This document shows positions 1 through 7,871 of a stretch of DNA of 38,621 nucleotides, one piece after another. This DNA is from Corallococcus sp. CA053C (GTDB lineage: Bacteria > Myxococcota > Myxococcia > Myxococcales > Myxococcaceae), in contig NZ_RAWA01000042.1 of assembly GCF_003611675.1 (NCBI RefSeq), positions 1-38,621 of the forward strand, given 5' to 3'. The notes below the pieces were generated by a model. The model searched no databases, was not told where the DNA came from, and worked only from the letters and a program-made list of their open reading frames with translations. Within the stretch, counting starts at the first letter, position 1, and each line of letters begins with the position of its first letter. The translations under genes and the position numbers were made by a program.

Positions 1-589
1 TTCTTCGTGGGCTACGCAGGCTCGCCGTACCTCAACGCCGGCCAGTGCCAGGTGCTGACGGTGTCGGGCCCGGCGTACGCGTCCACCGAGGGCGCCTACT
101 ACCTGGGCGCCGTGGTGGATCCGCAGAACTCCCTCTCCGAGCTGATTGAGAACAACAACACCTTGACCGGCAGCCGCATTGGCGTGGGCAACAGGCCCGA
201 CTTCATCGTGTCCGCGGTAACGGGGCCGGCCAGCGCCACGTCCGGGCAGCAGATCTCCGTCTCCGTGACGGTGTGTAACCAGGGCACTGTCGGTGGCAGC
301 GCGCCGGTGGAGGTGTACCTGTCGGCGGACGCAACCATCACCCCCAACGGTCCGACGGGGCCCTCGCCGGACTTCTTCGTGGGCTACGCAGGCTCGCCGT
401 ACCTCAACGCCGGCCAGTGCCAGGTGCTGACGGTGTCGGGCCCGGCGTACGCGTCCACCGAGGGCGCCTACTACCTGGGCGCCGTGGTGGATCCGCAGAA
501 CTCCCTCTCCGAGCTGATTGAGAACAACAACACCTTGACCGGCAGCCGCATTGGCGTGGGCAACAGGCCCGACTTCATCGTGTCCGCGG
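1..589 (+). repeat. 372-bp direct repeat inside the CARDB gene
   Basis: Bases 1-217 recur without a visible change at 373-589, and the first copy may extend further outside the window. The next unit (from 745) matches only in parts and has many silent and coding changes. The unit length of 372 bp equals 124 codons, so whole protein domains are duplicated in frame. Base identity points to recent duplication or gene conversion. Confidence 0.9.
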
Positions 590-939
590 CGTCGAGCGCG
601 AGCAGCGTGAAGCTGAGCCAGACGCTCACTGTCTCGGTAACGGTGTGCAACCAGGGCACCGTGGGAGGCAACGCGCCTGTGGAGGTGTACCTGTCGGCGG
701 ATAGCACCATCACCCCCAACGGTCCGACGGGGCCCTCGCCGGACTTCTTCGTGGGCTATGTCTCCTTGCCGTATCTCAACCCCGGCCAGTGCCAGGTGCT
801 GACGGTGTCGGGCCCGGCGTCCGTGCCCACGACAGGCTTGTACTACGCGGGGGCGGTGGTGGATCCGCAGAGCTCCATCGCGGAGCTGATTGACGACAAC
901 AATACCCGGGCGGGCACGCGGGTCTCCGTCACGCCCTGA
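1..939 (+). CDS. CARDB-repeat surface or secreted protein, 3' end (5' end outside window)
   Basis: The reading frame is open from the first base and stops with TGA at 937-939, so only the C-terminal ~312 residues are present. They form about two and a half copies of a 124-residue unit that begins PDFIVSA, continues with a beta-rich VSVTVCNQGT stretch and ends in VVDPQNSLSELIENNNT. This is the pattern of CARDB (cell-adhesion-related, Ig-like) domains: an N-terminal strand, a CNQG turn and a final ELxExNN motif. Each unit carries two Cys (CNQG and GQCQV) that could pair. Such proteins are normally exported and act in adhesion or as stalk domains of larger enzymes. No anchor or sorting tail is visible at the C-terminus. 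The first in-frame GTG (position 7) lies inside a repeat and is not a real start. Confidence 0.85.
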   Translation, partial: FFVGYAGSPYLNAGQCQVLTVSGPAYASTEGAYYLGAVVDPQNSLSELIENNNTLTGSRIGVGNRPDFIVSAVTGPASATSGQQISVSVTVCNQGTVGGSAPVEVYLSADATITPNGPTGPSPDFFVGYAGSPYLNAGQCQVLTVSGPAYASTEGAYYLGAVVDPQNSLSELIENNNTLTGSRIGVGNRPDFIVSAASSASSVKLSQTLTVSVTVCNQGTVGGNAPVEVYLSADSTITPNGPTGPSPDFFVGYVSLPYLNPGQCQVLTVSGPASVPTTGLYYAGAVVDPQSSIAELIDDNNTRAGTRVSVTP

Positions 940-1110
940 GTTGAGCCCATCCAGGGGGCCCTTCACAGTCAGGAGGAATGAGGGGCCGTGTTGAGGTGGG
1001 GCACCCGGTGCTCGCGCTGCACCGTGAGGCGGTGGGGCAGGTGGCGCTCGACGTGGCGGAAGGGGCCTTCCGCGTGCTCACGGAGGTGGAGGTGGTGGAG
1101 GGTCTGGGGT

Positions 1111-1308
1111 TCAGAAGCCCTTGAGCAACCGCTGCGTCCGCTTGGGGTCCTTGATGCCGCCGGGCGACATGATCATGTAGCGGTCATGCGCCTTCTGGGC
1201 CTTGGCCTTGTTGCCGACCAGGGTATAGGCGTTCTCCAATCCCAGCCAGGCCCGCCGGAGGCTGGACTTCTTCCGGGTGACTTCCTCCATGGCAAACAGA
1301 AGCCCCAC
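1111..1308 (-). pseudogene. C-terminal fragment of a TPR-like protein
   Basis: The minus-strand frame gives a helical, Lys/Arg-rich sequence ending in MIMSPGGIKDPKRTQRLLKGF. The stretch AWLGLENAYTLVGNKAKAQKAH has the spacing of a tetratricopeptide repeat helix pair. Only about 65 residues remain. The frame stays open a little upstream (EAGAV before the first start candidate), then runs into the kelch-like fragment of the opposite strand at about 1320-1330. No convincing ribosome binding site precedes the possible starts. I read it as the 3' end of a longer gene cut by rearrangement. The parent protein cannot be named. Confidence 0.5.
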
Positions 1309-1316
1309 TGCCCCAG

Positions 1317-1637
1317 CCTCGCGGGTGGCATGCGCTGGTGGCGGCTGGCGCGGAACTGTGGGTGGTCGGAGGCTCGCTCGACAGGTCCTACTTCACGACG
1401 GGCACGCCCCAGCTCTGGCGCGCGAAGCGCTCCGCATCACGCATCGAAGGGTGGGAGTCCATCGAGGCTCCCTCCGCGCTTCACTTCGACCAGACGCCAG
1501 GGATGTATGGCCCCGGCAGTGGTTTCACCGCCAGCCAGGGTGAAGACGGCCGCATCTATGTGTTTGGAGGCACGAGCGCCAATCCCGACGAGCACCGGAA
1601 CGCGCGGGTCTGGTCCAGCCAGCGTTTGACGCCGTGA
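1317..1637 (+). pseudogene. Kelch-type beta-propeller fragment
   Basis: The plus-strand frame reads WHALVAAGAELWVVGG near its start and GRIYVFGGTSANPDEHRN near its end. These are two kelch motifs (hydrophobic strand followed by a GG pair) about 60 residues apart. The protein stops with TGA at 1635-1637. Similarity to the kelch pattern begins upstream of the first possible start (GTG at 1338), so the 5' part of the gene is missing. It abuts the TPR fragment on the other strand, which suggests two unrelated genes joined by deletion. Confidence 0.5.
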
Positions 1638-1943
1638 GCCGGTGACGGGCTCTCCCGCACTTCGCGTGCCTCGAGAGACGAGCGCCGGGGCAGCAATCAT
1701 CGCGGACTTCGATCTACGACCCCCACCACACGAAGCGCGGGAGAGCCACCGAACCGGAGCAGGCCCACTCGCCACTTCGGTCCGGGCCAAAGGCGTCAAG
1801 AGACGTGTTCCCGAACACGGAAATCATCCATCGGCGAATGGATGGGTGTTGGACTCCTGTAGCACCCGGCCAGGGTAGGCTCCAACGATGGCCATGCCCC
1901 CCGACCAATACGCTCGCGCCGCAGTGGACGCGACGCTGCACGT
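1638..1943. other. Gene-free stretch
   Basis: I see no convincing coding frame, RNA gene or strong hairpin in these ~300 bases. Several overlapping frames are open only because stops are rare at this GC. The stretch probably continues the decayed region to its left. Confidence 0.4.
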
Positions 1944-2366
1944 TCAAGTCGAGATTGAGCGCGTCGAACTGCCGCCTGGCCCATCGAGCGCCTTCTTCAT
2001 GGCGGCCATGCCGGCCTCGATCATGGGGCCGACGACGGCGCTGGCTTCGTGGGGCAGGAAATCGGCGGTCCAGACGACCCGGCTCCCCGTGCCCTCCGCG
2101 AAGACCTGGACCGCTCCGTTGTAGTGGGTCAGCGATCCACCTTCTGCCCCCCACACGAGGCGCCGTCCGTCGTCGTCGACCGTCACGATGGGCTCCCTGA
2201 CCACCATCCCGTTGCCGAAGGTGACCACGCGGGCTCCCGGCTCGAGGCGCGTGTCGACAACGAACCCGGGAACCAATCTCGTGTGAAGCGCGCCGATGTC
2301 ACGGATCGCATCCCATACCCACTCGGGCGCGGCACGCGTCGTGATGTCCTTGCGGATTGAAGCCAT
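1944..2366 (-). CDS. SRPBCC (START/polyketide-cyclase fold) family protein
   Basis: 140 residues. The sequence opens with MASIRKDITTRAAPEWVWDAIRD, the usual first strand and helix of small SRPBCC proteins that bind hydrophobic ligands in a helix-grip cavity. It continues with the expected alternating strands (RVVTFGNGMVVREPIVTVDDDGRRLVW, then SRVVWTADFLPHEA) and ends with the long C-terminal helix (VGPMIEAGMAAMKKALDG). I chose the ATG at 2366 because AGGAG lies 8 bases upstream and homology starts there; a longer frame to 2408 is open but lacks such support. It lies 44 bases downstream of an AraC-type regulator on the same strand, so the two are probably co-transcribed. The ligand is unknown. 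Confidence 0.8.
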   Translation of the reverse strand: MASIRKDITTRAAPEWVWDAIRDIGALHTRLVPGFVVDTRLEPGARVVTFGNGMVVREPIVTVDDDGRRLVWGAEGGSLTHYNGAVQVFAEGTGSRVVWTADFLPHEASAVVGPMIEAGMAAMKKALDGPGGSSTRSIST

Positions 2367-2410
2367 GGTGTGTGCTCCTGGTAGGGTGCCTCTTGGGCTG
2401 AGCCACACTT

Positions 2411-3253
2411 CTAGAAGTTGCTCGCCATCTTCTCTTGGAGAATCTTGCGATCTCCGCGCGAGGCCTGCCGGAATGCGCGCGGCGAGACGCCTGCCGCTCG
2501 GCGGAACGTTCGCACGAAGTTCGAGAGGTCCCCGAAGCCAACGTCGTACGCGATGCGGGTGATGGGGGCATCCGTCGAAAGCAAGCGCGCAGCCTGACGA
2601 AGGCGCATGCGCACGAGGTACTGGTGCGGCGTGACACCCAGCACGCCGCGGAAGACGCGGAGGAAGTGGAACGGGCTCAAGCCGAGCTCCGCTGCGAGCC
2701 CCTCGAGCGTCAGCGGCTCACCCGCCTGCGCTTCGAGGAGGAGCGCGGCTTCGACAGCCCGCCGTCGATCCCTCGCGTGCATCCGCAACGGCGCCTCGCG
2801 TTTCCCGGAGACGGCGCCCACGAAACGCGCCGCGAACACGAGCGCCACCTCGTCCAGTCCGAGGCAGGTCCGTCCCTCGGCCGTCTGCTGCGCGAGCTCA
2901 CCGAGCATCATCAGGGACGGGACCGGTGGCAGGGCGCCAACGCGCCACACGTCCAGGGAGGCTCCGAGCGCATCAACGAGCGCGTCAGAGAGCTGAAACG
3001 ACAGGCACTCGTCGCCCGCGAGATGATGCTCGTGCGTACAGCGGTAGGCGTCTCCCGCATGCCCGACGAGCGTTGCGCCGGCCACGAGTTCATGCGCCGT
3101 GCCGCGGGAGTGGTATCCGAAGCTTCCACATCGGACGTACGACACCGAGAACGCCGCGTGCTGCTCCTCGACGGAGCCCTCGCCCGGCTTCGCGTCGCAT
3201 CGGTAGTCCAGGACGGCAACGGAGCGCGAACGGTGCAGGACGGTGACTCGCAT
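2411..3253 (-). CDS. AraC-family transcriptional regulator
   Basis: 280 residues. The N-terminal ~170 residues look like an effector-binding cupin-like domain ([25 protein letters not shown], then [15 protein letters not shown]). The C-terminal ~100 residues hold two helix-turn-helix units typical of AraC/Xyl[22 protein letters not shown] and [20 protein letters not shown], followed by GVSPRAFRQ. The second unit keeps the conserved G-F-x-D-x-S-x-F pattern. It likely controls the SRPBCC gene directly downstream and perhaps itself. The flavoprotein gene ends 107 bases upstream on the same strand, so read-through from the DyP operon is possible, but the gap leaves room for a separate promoter. 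Confidence 0.88.
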   Translation of the reverse strand: MRVTVLHRSRSVAVLDYRCDAKPGEGSVEEQHAAFSVSYVRCGSFGYHSRGTAHELVAGATLVGHAGDAYRCTHEHHLAGDECLSFQLSDALVDALGASLDVWRVGALPPVPSLMMLGELAQQTAEGRTCLGLDEVALVFAARFVGAVSGKREAPLRMHARDRRRAVEAALLLEAQAGEPLTLEGLAAELGLSPFHFLRVFRGVLGVTPHQYLVRMRLRQAARLLSTDAPITRIAYDVGFGDLSNFVRTFRRAAGVSPRAFRQASRGDRKILQEKMASNF

Positions 3254-3360
3254 CCGCGCGGGCTAGCAGGGATGGGGGAGGAGAGCTTGGAGAATCTTGC
3301 TCAAGCACGAGCCCCCAGGGTCAGCGCGGTTGTCGCCTCGGCTGACCGGCCGGGATGACG

Positions 3361-4788
3361 TCAAAGAAGCTCCGCGAGGCGTGCTCGATCCACATCGACC
3401 TTGAGCTGACGGGCAGCGATGGCCGCTGCACGCCCCAGGACCCCGGTATAGGTGGGAAACGAGAGCGGAACGCGCGCCAGCTCATCCACTCGCATCCCCG
3501 CCGCGATGGCGATCGCCGCCGTCTGGACCAGGTCGACCGCCCGCTCACCCACCACGTGGCAACCGAGGATCCTCCGCGTGGCGCGGTCGACGATGAGCTT
3601 GCAGAACCCGGTCGTCCGACCATCGATGAGGGTCCGCGCCGTCGCGTCGAAGCGCACCACCGCCACGACGACGTCATGCGTTTGACGTGCCTTCGCTTCG
3701 GTCAGGCCCGCTTGCGCGTACTCGGGATCGGTAAAGCTGCCAATCGGAGACACCTCGTCCGTGACGGTGATCATCGGCGTGTTCGCCGTGTTGGAGCCTG
3801 CGACGAACCCGTCCTGCAACGCCTGGGGGACCAGCATCATGCGCCCGGTCACGTCTCCCGCGGCGAAGATGTGCTGCGCGGAGGTTCGCAGATGGGCGTC
3901 GACGCGCACGAAACCTCGCGGGTCGGTCTCGACGCCCGCGGCCGCGAGGTTGAGCGCGGAGGTGTCGGCCGTCCAGCCCACCGCGACGACGACGAGCGCA
4001 GCCTCGGCGCTGTCCCGCACGCCGTCCCGGGAGAAGACCATCCGCACACCCCCCGGCGTCCTTTCAAAGCGCTCAATCGAGCCGAAGGCCTCGCGCACCA
4101 CCATGCCGGTCTGACGAAAGGACTCCGCGACAGCGGTGGACACGTCTTCGTCCTCGGTCGGCAGGATGCGCGCTCCCGCCTCGAAGAGCTGTACCCGCGT
4201 GCCGAACGCAGTGAAGATCGACGCGACCTGGGCTCCCGTGGCGCCACCGCCGACGACCACCATCGTCGGCGGAACGGCGGTCAGGCTCCACGCATCGCTG
4301 TGGGTCGCCGTGAGCTCGAATCCCGGGATCGGGAGGCGCCGGCTCACGCCGCCGGAGCAGAGGATGAACTTCTCCGCTCGAAGTCGCAGCCCGCCCTGGG
4401 TCTCGACGGTGTGGGGGTCCACGAAGCGCGCCGCGCCTGCGTGCTCGTGCACGGTGACCCCCGCTGCGGCGATTTGTGCGCGCAGGGCCGCCTGATCGCG
4501 AACGTCGCCGGCCACCTCGCGCACGCGGGTGAGCAGTCGCGCGTAGTCCAGCACAGGCTCGGTCACCGAGATGCCATAGCGCCCCAGTTGCCGGGCGTCG
4601 CGGAGCAACCGTGCCGCCTGCGCCAGCGTCCGCACCGGCACCGGTCCGTCGTGGGCCGCCATTCCGCCGAACTCGTCGCGAGTGACGAGGGCGGTCCGGG
4701 CGCCCAGGTCGCCGGCGCGGAGCGCCGCGAGCAGTCCCGCGGGGCCGGCACCGATGACCACGACGTCCATGCTTGCCTGTCCGTTCAT
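3361..4788 (-). CDS. Pyridine nucleotide-disulfide oxidoreductase-fold flavoprotein lacking the redox cysteines
   Basis: 475 residues. The N-terminus has the FAD dinucleotide motif VVVIGAGPAGLLAALRA. A central NAD(P)-binding motif follows (MVVVGGGATGAQVASIF), then the second FAD motif ending in FAAGDVTG, and a dimerisation domain (GSFTDPEYAQAGLTEAKA onwards, ILGCHVVGERAVDLVQ). This is the architecture of dihydrolipoamide dehydrogenase and mercuric reductase. The position that normally holds the CxxxxC active-site disulfide reads GGMAAHDGPVPVRTL, with no Cys. The C-terminal His-Glu pair of the family (HPTxxE) is replaced by FPTYTG. It should therefore bind FAD and NAD(P)H but not perform disulfide chemistry. 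The start at 4788 is chosen because its ATG overlaps the stop of the DyP peroxidase gene in an ATGA, a sign of translational coupling. A natural partner is the peroxidase, but this is inference. Confidence 0.85.
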   Translation of the reverse strand: MNGQASMDVVVIGAGPAGLLAALRAGDLGARTALVTRDEFGGMAAHDGPVPVRTLAQAARLLRDARQLGRYGISVTEPVLDYARLLTRVREVAGDVRDQAALRAQIAAAGVTVHEHAGAARFVDPHTVETQGGLRLRAEKFILCSGGVSRRLPIPGFELTATHSDAWSLTAVPPTMVVVGGGATGAQVASIFTAFGTRVQLFEAGARILPTEDEDVSTAVAESFRQTGMVVREAFGSIERFERTPGGVRMVFSRDGVRDSAEAALVVVAVGWTADTSALNLAAAGVETDPRGFVRVDAHLRTSAQHIFAAGDVTGRMMLVPQALQDGFVAGSNTANTPMITVTDEVSPIGSFTDPEYAQAGLTEAKARQTHDVVVAVVRFDATARTLIDGRTTGFCKLIVDRATRRILGCHVVGERAVDLVQTAAIAIAAGMRVDELARVPLSFPTYTGVLGRAAAIAARQLKVDVDRARLAELL

Positions 4789-6098
4789 GTCCGCAGCTCC
4801 GCCAGCCACCGCAGCGCTCTCAGCCCGGGCATGAAGCAGTACTCGCCTCCGCGCGTGACCACGAACCGCGGTAGGCCTTGCAGACGCCTGGGGATGGGAC
4901 GCTTCGGGAATGAGAACTCGCCAGTCCCGTCGTTCGCGCCGGCGACGGGGTCCTTCGCATCACCCAACCCGAGAAACTCACCGCCGTGGACCCACTCGGA
5001 TTGCACGAACTCGAACTGCCGTCCAAGGTGCGCGCCGATGAAGGCGAACATCAACCCCCGGTCGGCGCCATCGTCCTCGAGGACTCCCTCGGGAAGCTCG
5101 GGCCCATAGGCGGTTCCGCGCCGGATCATCCGATGGAGCCTGACCACGCCGGCGACGGACGCATCGCGGGGGTTCGCTCGCCGGACGTGCGACGCGGGAG
5201 GCGTCTTGTAGCCGGTCGGGTCATCCGCGAAGTGGAAGTCATTGTTGCGCGACGGATCGGCGCCCAGGTCGGCAGCGTCGTGGTGAGGGCACAGCGCCAG
5301 CGGCGCGCCGCTCCGCCACCGCCCCATCATCTTCGCGGCCAGGAGCTCTTCGTCCTCCGGGCTGCTCGCGAGGTTCTTCAGGTACTGCCTGAACGTGGCC
5401 ACCCGCTGATGAAGCTTGCGGAAGGCGACGTACGTTCCATTGCGCCCCAGGACGTCAGGCTGGGGCATCGGGGACACGCCGCCCGTCTCGTCGGGGTAGC
5501 CGAGGACGAACTCGCCTGACTTGAGCGGCTCCTCGTGGGGATTGCTTCCTGGAATGCCGCTTCCTTCGACGGCCGGATGGCTGATGCCGTCCTTGAACCC
5601 GAAAGGCTCCTTGCCGGTGCTCAGGGCGTGGCAGTCCTGACGCCAGATCGCCGTGACGCCGCCAAGCTCCCGCAGGGCCTTGCGCGCGCGCTCCAGCGCG
5701 ACTTCGAGCTGAACCTGATCCGGCGAAAGCGCCGTCAGCACGACGTGGACGTCGCTTGTTCCCAGCGGTGGTTCCCAGCGTTCGGGGCTGCTCTCGCCGT
5801 CGTCTCCCAGCGCCTTGGCCCGGGCGGCCATTCCCTGCCGGAACTCCCACGCGAAGGTGTCCAGGGAGTCCCGCGGTACGCCCAGCGCCTCGAGCCCGTG
5901 ATACGTGAGCGCGACGCTGAGCGAGCAATCCGAGGTCGGGCTGCTCGGATGGGCGGCCGCGGTCACCGCCGAGCCGAGCCGCCGCATCAACTCCCGTCCC
6001 GCGCTCCGGTCGTCGATGCGGAGGAGGATGTAGGTCGCGACGTACGGAGAAGGCCGGGGCCGCAGCACTCCGCTCTGGATGTCGTCGAGTTCGAGCAT
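4785..6098 (-). CDS. DyP-type heme peroxidase
   Basis: 437 residues. The hallmarks of dye-decolourising peroxidases are visible: the distal GxxDG motif as GFKDG at ~167-171 with the catalytic Asp, the proximal heme ligand in SHVRRANPRD (His ~304), and the distal Arg in MIRRGTAYG (~326). The C-terminal stretch GLMFAFIGAHLGRQFEFVQ is also typical. These enzymes use hydrogen peroxide to oxidise bulky substrates such as dyes or phenols. No twin-arginine or Sec signal is seen at the N-terminus (MLELDDIQSG), so the protein is probably cytoplasmic. I start at 6098: similarity begins there, one base separates it from the upstream stop, and the 46 extra residues of the longer frame are low-complexity shadow. 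It is the fourth gene of a five-gene run and overlaps the flavoprotein gene by four bases. Confidence 0.93.
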   Translation of the reverse strand: MLELDDIQSGVLRPRPSPYVATYILLRIDDRSAGRELMRRLGSAVTAAAHPSSPTSDCSLSVALTYHGLEALGVPRDSLDTFAWEFRQGMAARAKALGDDGESSPERWEPPLGTSDVHVVLTALSPDQVQLEVALERARKALRELGGVTAIWRQDCHALSTGKEPFGFKDGISHPAVEGSGIPGSNPHEEPLKSGEFVLGYPDETGGVSPMPQPDVLGRNGTYVAFRKLHQRVATFRQYLKNLASSPEDEELLAAKMMGRWRSGAPLALCPHHDAADLGADPSRNNDFHFADDPTGYKTPPASHVRRANPRDASVAGVVRLHRMIRRGTAYGPELPEGVLEDDGADRGLMFAFIGAHLGRQFEFVQSEWVHGGEFLGLGDAKDPVAGANDGTGEFSFPKRPIPRRLQGLPRFVVTRGGEYCFMPGLRALRWLAELRT

Positions 6099-6099
6099 C

Positions 6100-7116
6100 T
6101 CAATGGGCCGTGGCGAGGTTCTTCCAGAAGCGCACGAGGCTCTCGTCCGCCCCGAACAAGGTGCTGAAGACGGTGGAGTCGGCCACCAGCACATCGCCAG
6201 CCCTGCCGTCGCCCGGCGGCAGCCACACCAACGCATTGAACTCGGTGTTTCCCGCGTCCGTGAAGGGATGGGGCCGGGTCCGGTCGATGGGCTGCTTCGC
6301 CAGGACGCGGACCGAACGGGAATCCTCCGTCGTGACCGCGTAGTGCGGCAGGTGCATGTGGAAGTTGAAGTTCTGGACTCCGGTGAGCCAGCCGCGCGTG
6401 TCCAGCTCCTCCATCACCGTCAAGGGGGCGCTCCGGCTCGTTCCTTCGACGACGGCGGGGCGGAGCCCCCAGCGGTTCTCGATAGGGATTCCCAGCCCCT
6501 TCATCAGGGAGCGCGTATAGCCGCCGAAGCGTTGCTGACGAGGCACCAGCGCGTCGCCATGGTGAGCGTATTCCTGGGCGCGTTCCTTCAAGTCTGGCGA
6601 GTGCCCGACGTCGTGGTGCGGGCCCATCACCAGACAGGTTCCTTCGCGCTCAAGGAATGCGCGGACTGCTTCTATCTCCTCCGGGGCAGCCTCCTGTCCG
6701 GTGACGTTGTGGTCCAGACCGAAGATGAGCAGGGTGTCCGCATCGGCGAGGACCCTGTCGTCGAGCGGCAGGACGAAGCCCGCCTGGTCGACCCGCTGGA
6801 ACATGGGGACCTTGTTCCCGGTGACCTCTTCCATCACCTGCTGGAACTTCACCCACGCCCAGAAGAAGAGCTCCAGGGAGCCCGCGATTCCCTGTTGGAA
6901 CCTCCGTGGGTCCGCCCACTGGGGGGACTCGTAGTCGGGCCAGAGCACCCGGCGGACCTCGGCCATCGTCGAGAAGCGATTGTCCATTTCGTCAGGAGTC
7001 CGATTGGCTTCTCCGGGGTAGCTCCAGGACGTGTAGACACTGACCCGCCGATGCCCCCTCGAGTATTTCCTCGGCGTGTGGTTCTGGTTGTACGTCCGCC
7101 CGAACGCTTCGCTCAT
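6100..7116 (-). CDS. Unknown protein with a class-I glutaminase-amidotransferase-like (GATase/DUF4350-like) core
   Basis: 338 residues, no signal peptide. I do not recognise a named family. The middle part reads ADTLLIFGLDHNVTG, then EEIEAVRAFLEREGTCLVMGPH, a strand-helix-strand pattern seen in GATase-like and DUF4350-like proteins, where a 'fullness of the line' helix precedes a hydrophobic strand. A late strand (DVLVADSTVFST) fits the same fold. The region around residues 160-185 is rich in His (GPHHDVGH, YAHHGD), which could bind metal. There is no Cys nucleophile in the expected elbow position, so amidotransferase activity is unlikely. The stop is one base before the DyP start, and the upstream gene ends only 9 bases before this start, so it is certainly part of the operon. 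It may help to assemble or load the peroxidase; that is inference. Confidence 0.7.
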   Translation of the reverse strand: MSEAFGRTYNQNHTPRKYSRGHRRVSVYTSWSYPGEANRTPDEMDNRFSTMAEVRRVLWPDYESPQWADPRRFQQGIAGSLELFFWAWVKFQQVMEEVTGNKVPMFQRVDQAGFVLPLDDRVLADADTLLIFGLDHNVTGQEAAPEEIEAVRAFLEREGTCLVMGPHHDVGHSPDLKERAQEYAHHGDALVPRQQRFGGYTRSLMKGLGIPIENRWGLRPAVVEGTSRSAPLTVMEELDTRGWLTGVQNFNFHMHLPHYAVTTEDSRSVRVLAKQPIDRTRPHPFTDAGNTEFNALVWLPPGDGRAGDVLVADSTVFSTLFGADESLVRFWKNLATAH

Positions 7117-7125
7117 GACTGGCTC

Positions 7126-7659
7126 CTACTGCATCTGCTCGAGCATCTCGGTGAACGCAGCCTTGAGCTTCAGAGCCTTCTTGATCTCATCGCTCGTGAA
7201 GTACGGGTATTCGCCATACTCGAGAAAGCTATTGCACTGGTGGTCTCGGAGGAACTTGACGAACGCAGGCGTGTTGGTCTTCCAGTCGAGGGGAAACCCC
7301 TCGAGGTTCTCGAAGGCGGTGTTGATTCCAGACCTGGTGAAGAGAACGACCGCGTCCTCGGTGTATTTGTCGAAATCGGTGTCGAAGATGCCCTGATACA
7401 TGAACCGGGTGTCATTATCGAAGAGCACCCAGCGGAGGTAGTGGAGCTTGAGCGGCGCGAGAAAGCCGGGGTCGGCCTTGAGCGCTTCGGCGATCCTCTG
7501 GCCGTAGCCGCGAATCGTATCAGCGAGCCCGGGCTTGACGTTGGCGACGATCGTGAAGCCATAACAGGCAGGCGTCTTCGGAAAAATCGGACCGTACTTC
7601 CCCCTTTCGAGGTGCTCGGTCGACCTGGGTATGGCCATGGCCTGGGGCTTGATCTCCAT
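7126..7659 (-). CDS. Unknown protein, probably a dimeric alpha-beta barrel (ferredoxin-like) fold
   Basis: 177 residues. The start ATG at 7659 has a GGGAG 8 bases upstream; the upstream extension of the frame is not protein-like. The sequence YGFTIVANVKPGLADTIRGYGQRI followed by LHYLRWVLFDNDTRFMYQGIFD resembles the beta-alpha-beta units of dimeric alpha-beta barrel proteins, the structural superfamily that also holds DyP peroxidases and chlorite dismutases. Proteins with a similar HxxRWVxxD...F.D.D pattern occur beside oxygenases and peroxidases, from general knowledge. No catalytic residues or heme ligand can be assigned with confidence. It lies 9 bases upstream of the GATase-like gene and 212 bases downstream of the HExxH gene. 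Confidence 0.7.
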   Translation of the reverse strand: MEIKPQAMAIPRSTEHLERGKYGPIFPKTPACYGFTIVANVKPGLADTIRGYGQRIAEALKADPGFLAPLKLHYLRWVLFDNDTRFMYQGIFDTDFDKYTEDAVVLFTRSGINTAFENLEGFPLDWKTNTPAFVKFLRDHQCNSFLEYGEYPYFTSDEIKKALKLKAAFTEMLEQMQ

Positions 7660-7871
7660 CGAGGGGCTCCCTTTGCTCGGACACTTCAAGCTCGTGATGG
7701 GGCCCAGAACCAGCAAGGGCGCCATCGCCTTCGAGCGGAAGAGCACACGTGGGGTTGCAAGGGAGGCTCCCGTCCCTTCCACAGGTCGCGAGACGCTGAC
7801 AGGGGCGACGAGCCCCTGCCAGCTCCCCCGGCTGCCGCGGTATCACTTGGGGCTGGGGCGTGGCTGGCGGT

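Noticed and set aside
978-1124. 48-codon plus-strand frame after the CARDB gene, with AGGAGGA directly before the ATG
   Set aside because: The ribosome site is too close to the ATG, the translation has no recognisable feature, and its end overlaps the TPR fragment; a chance frame is as likely.
3355-5109. 584-codon plus-strand open frame
   Set aside because: It is the antisense shadow of the flavoprotein and DyP genes; its translation is Arg/His/Gly-rich without domains, and the opposite strand has clear conserved motifs.
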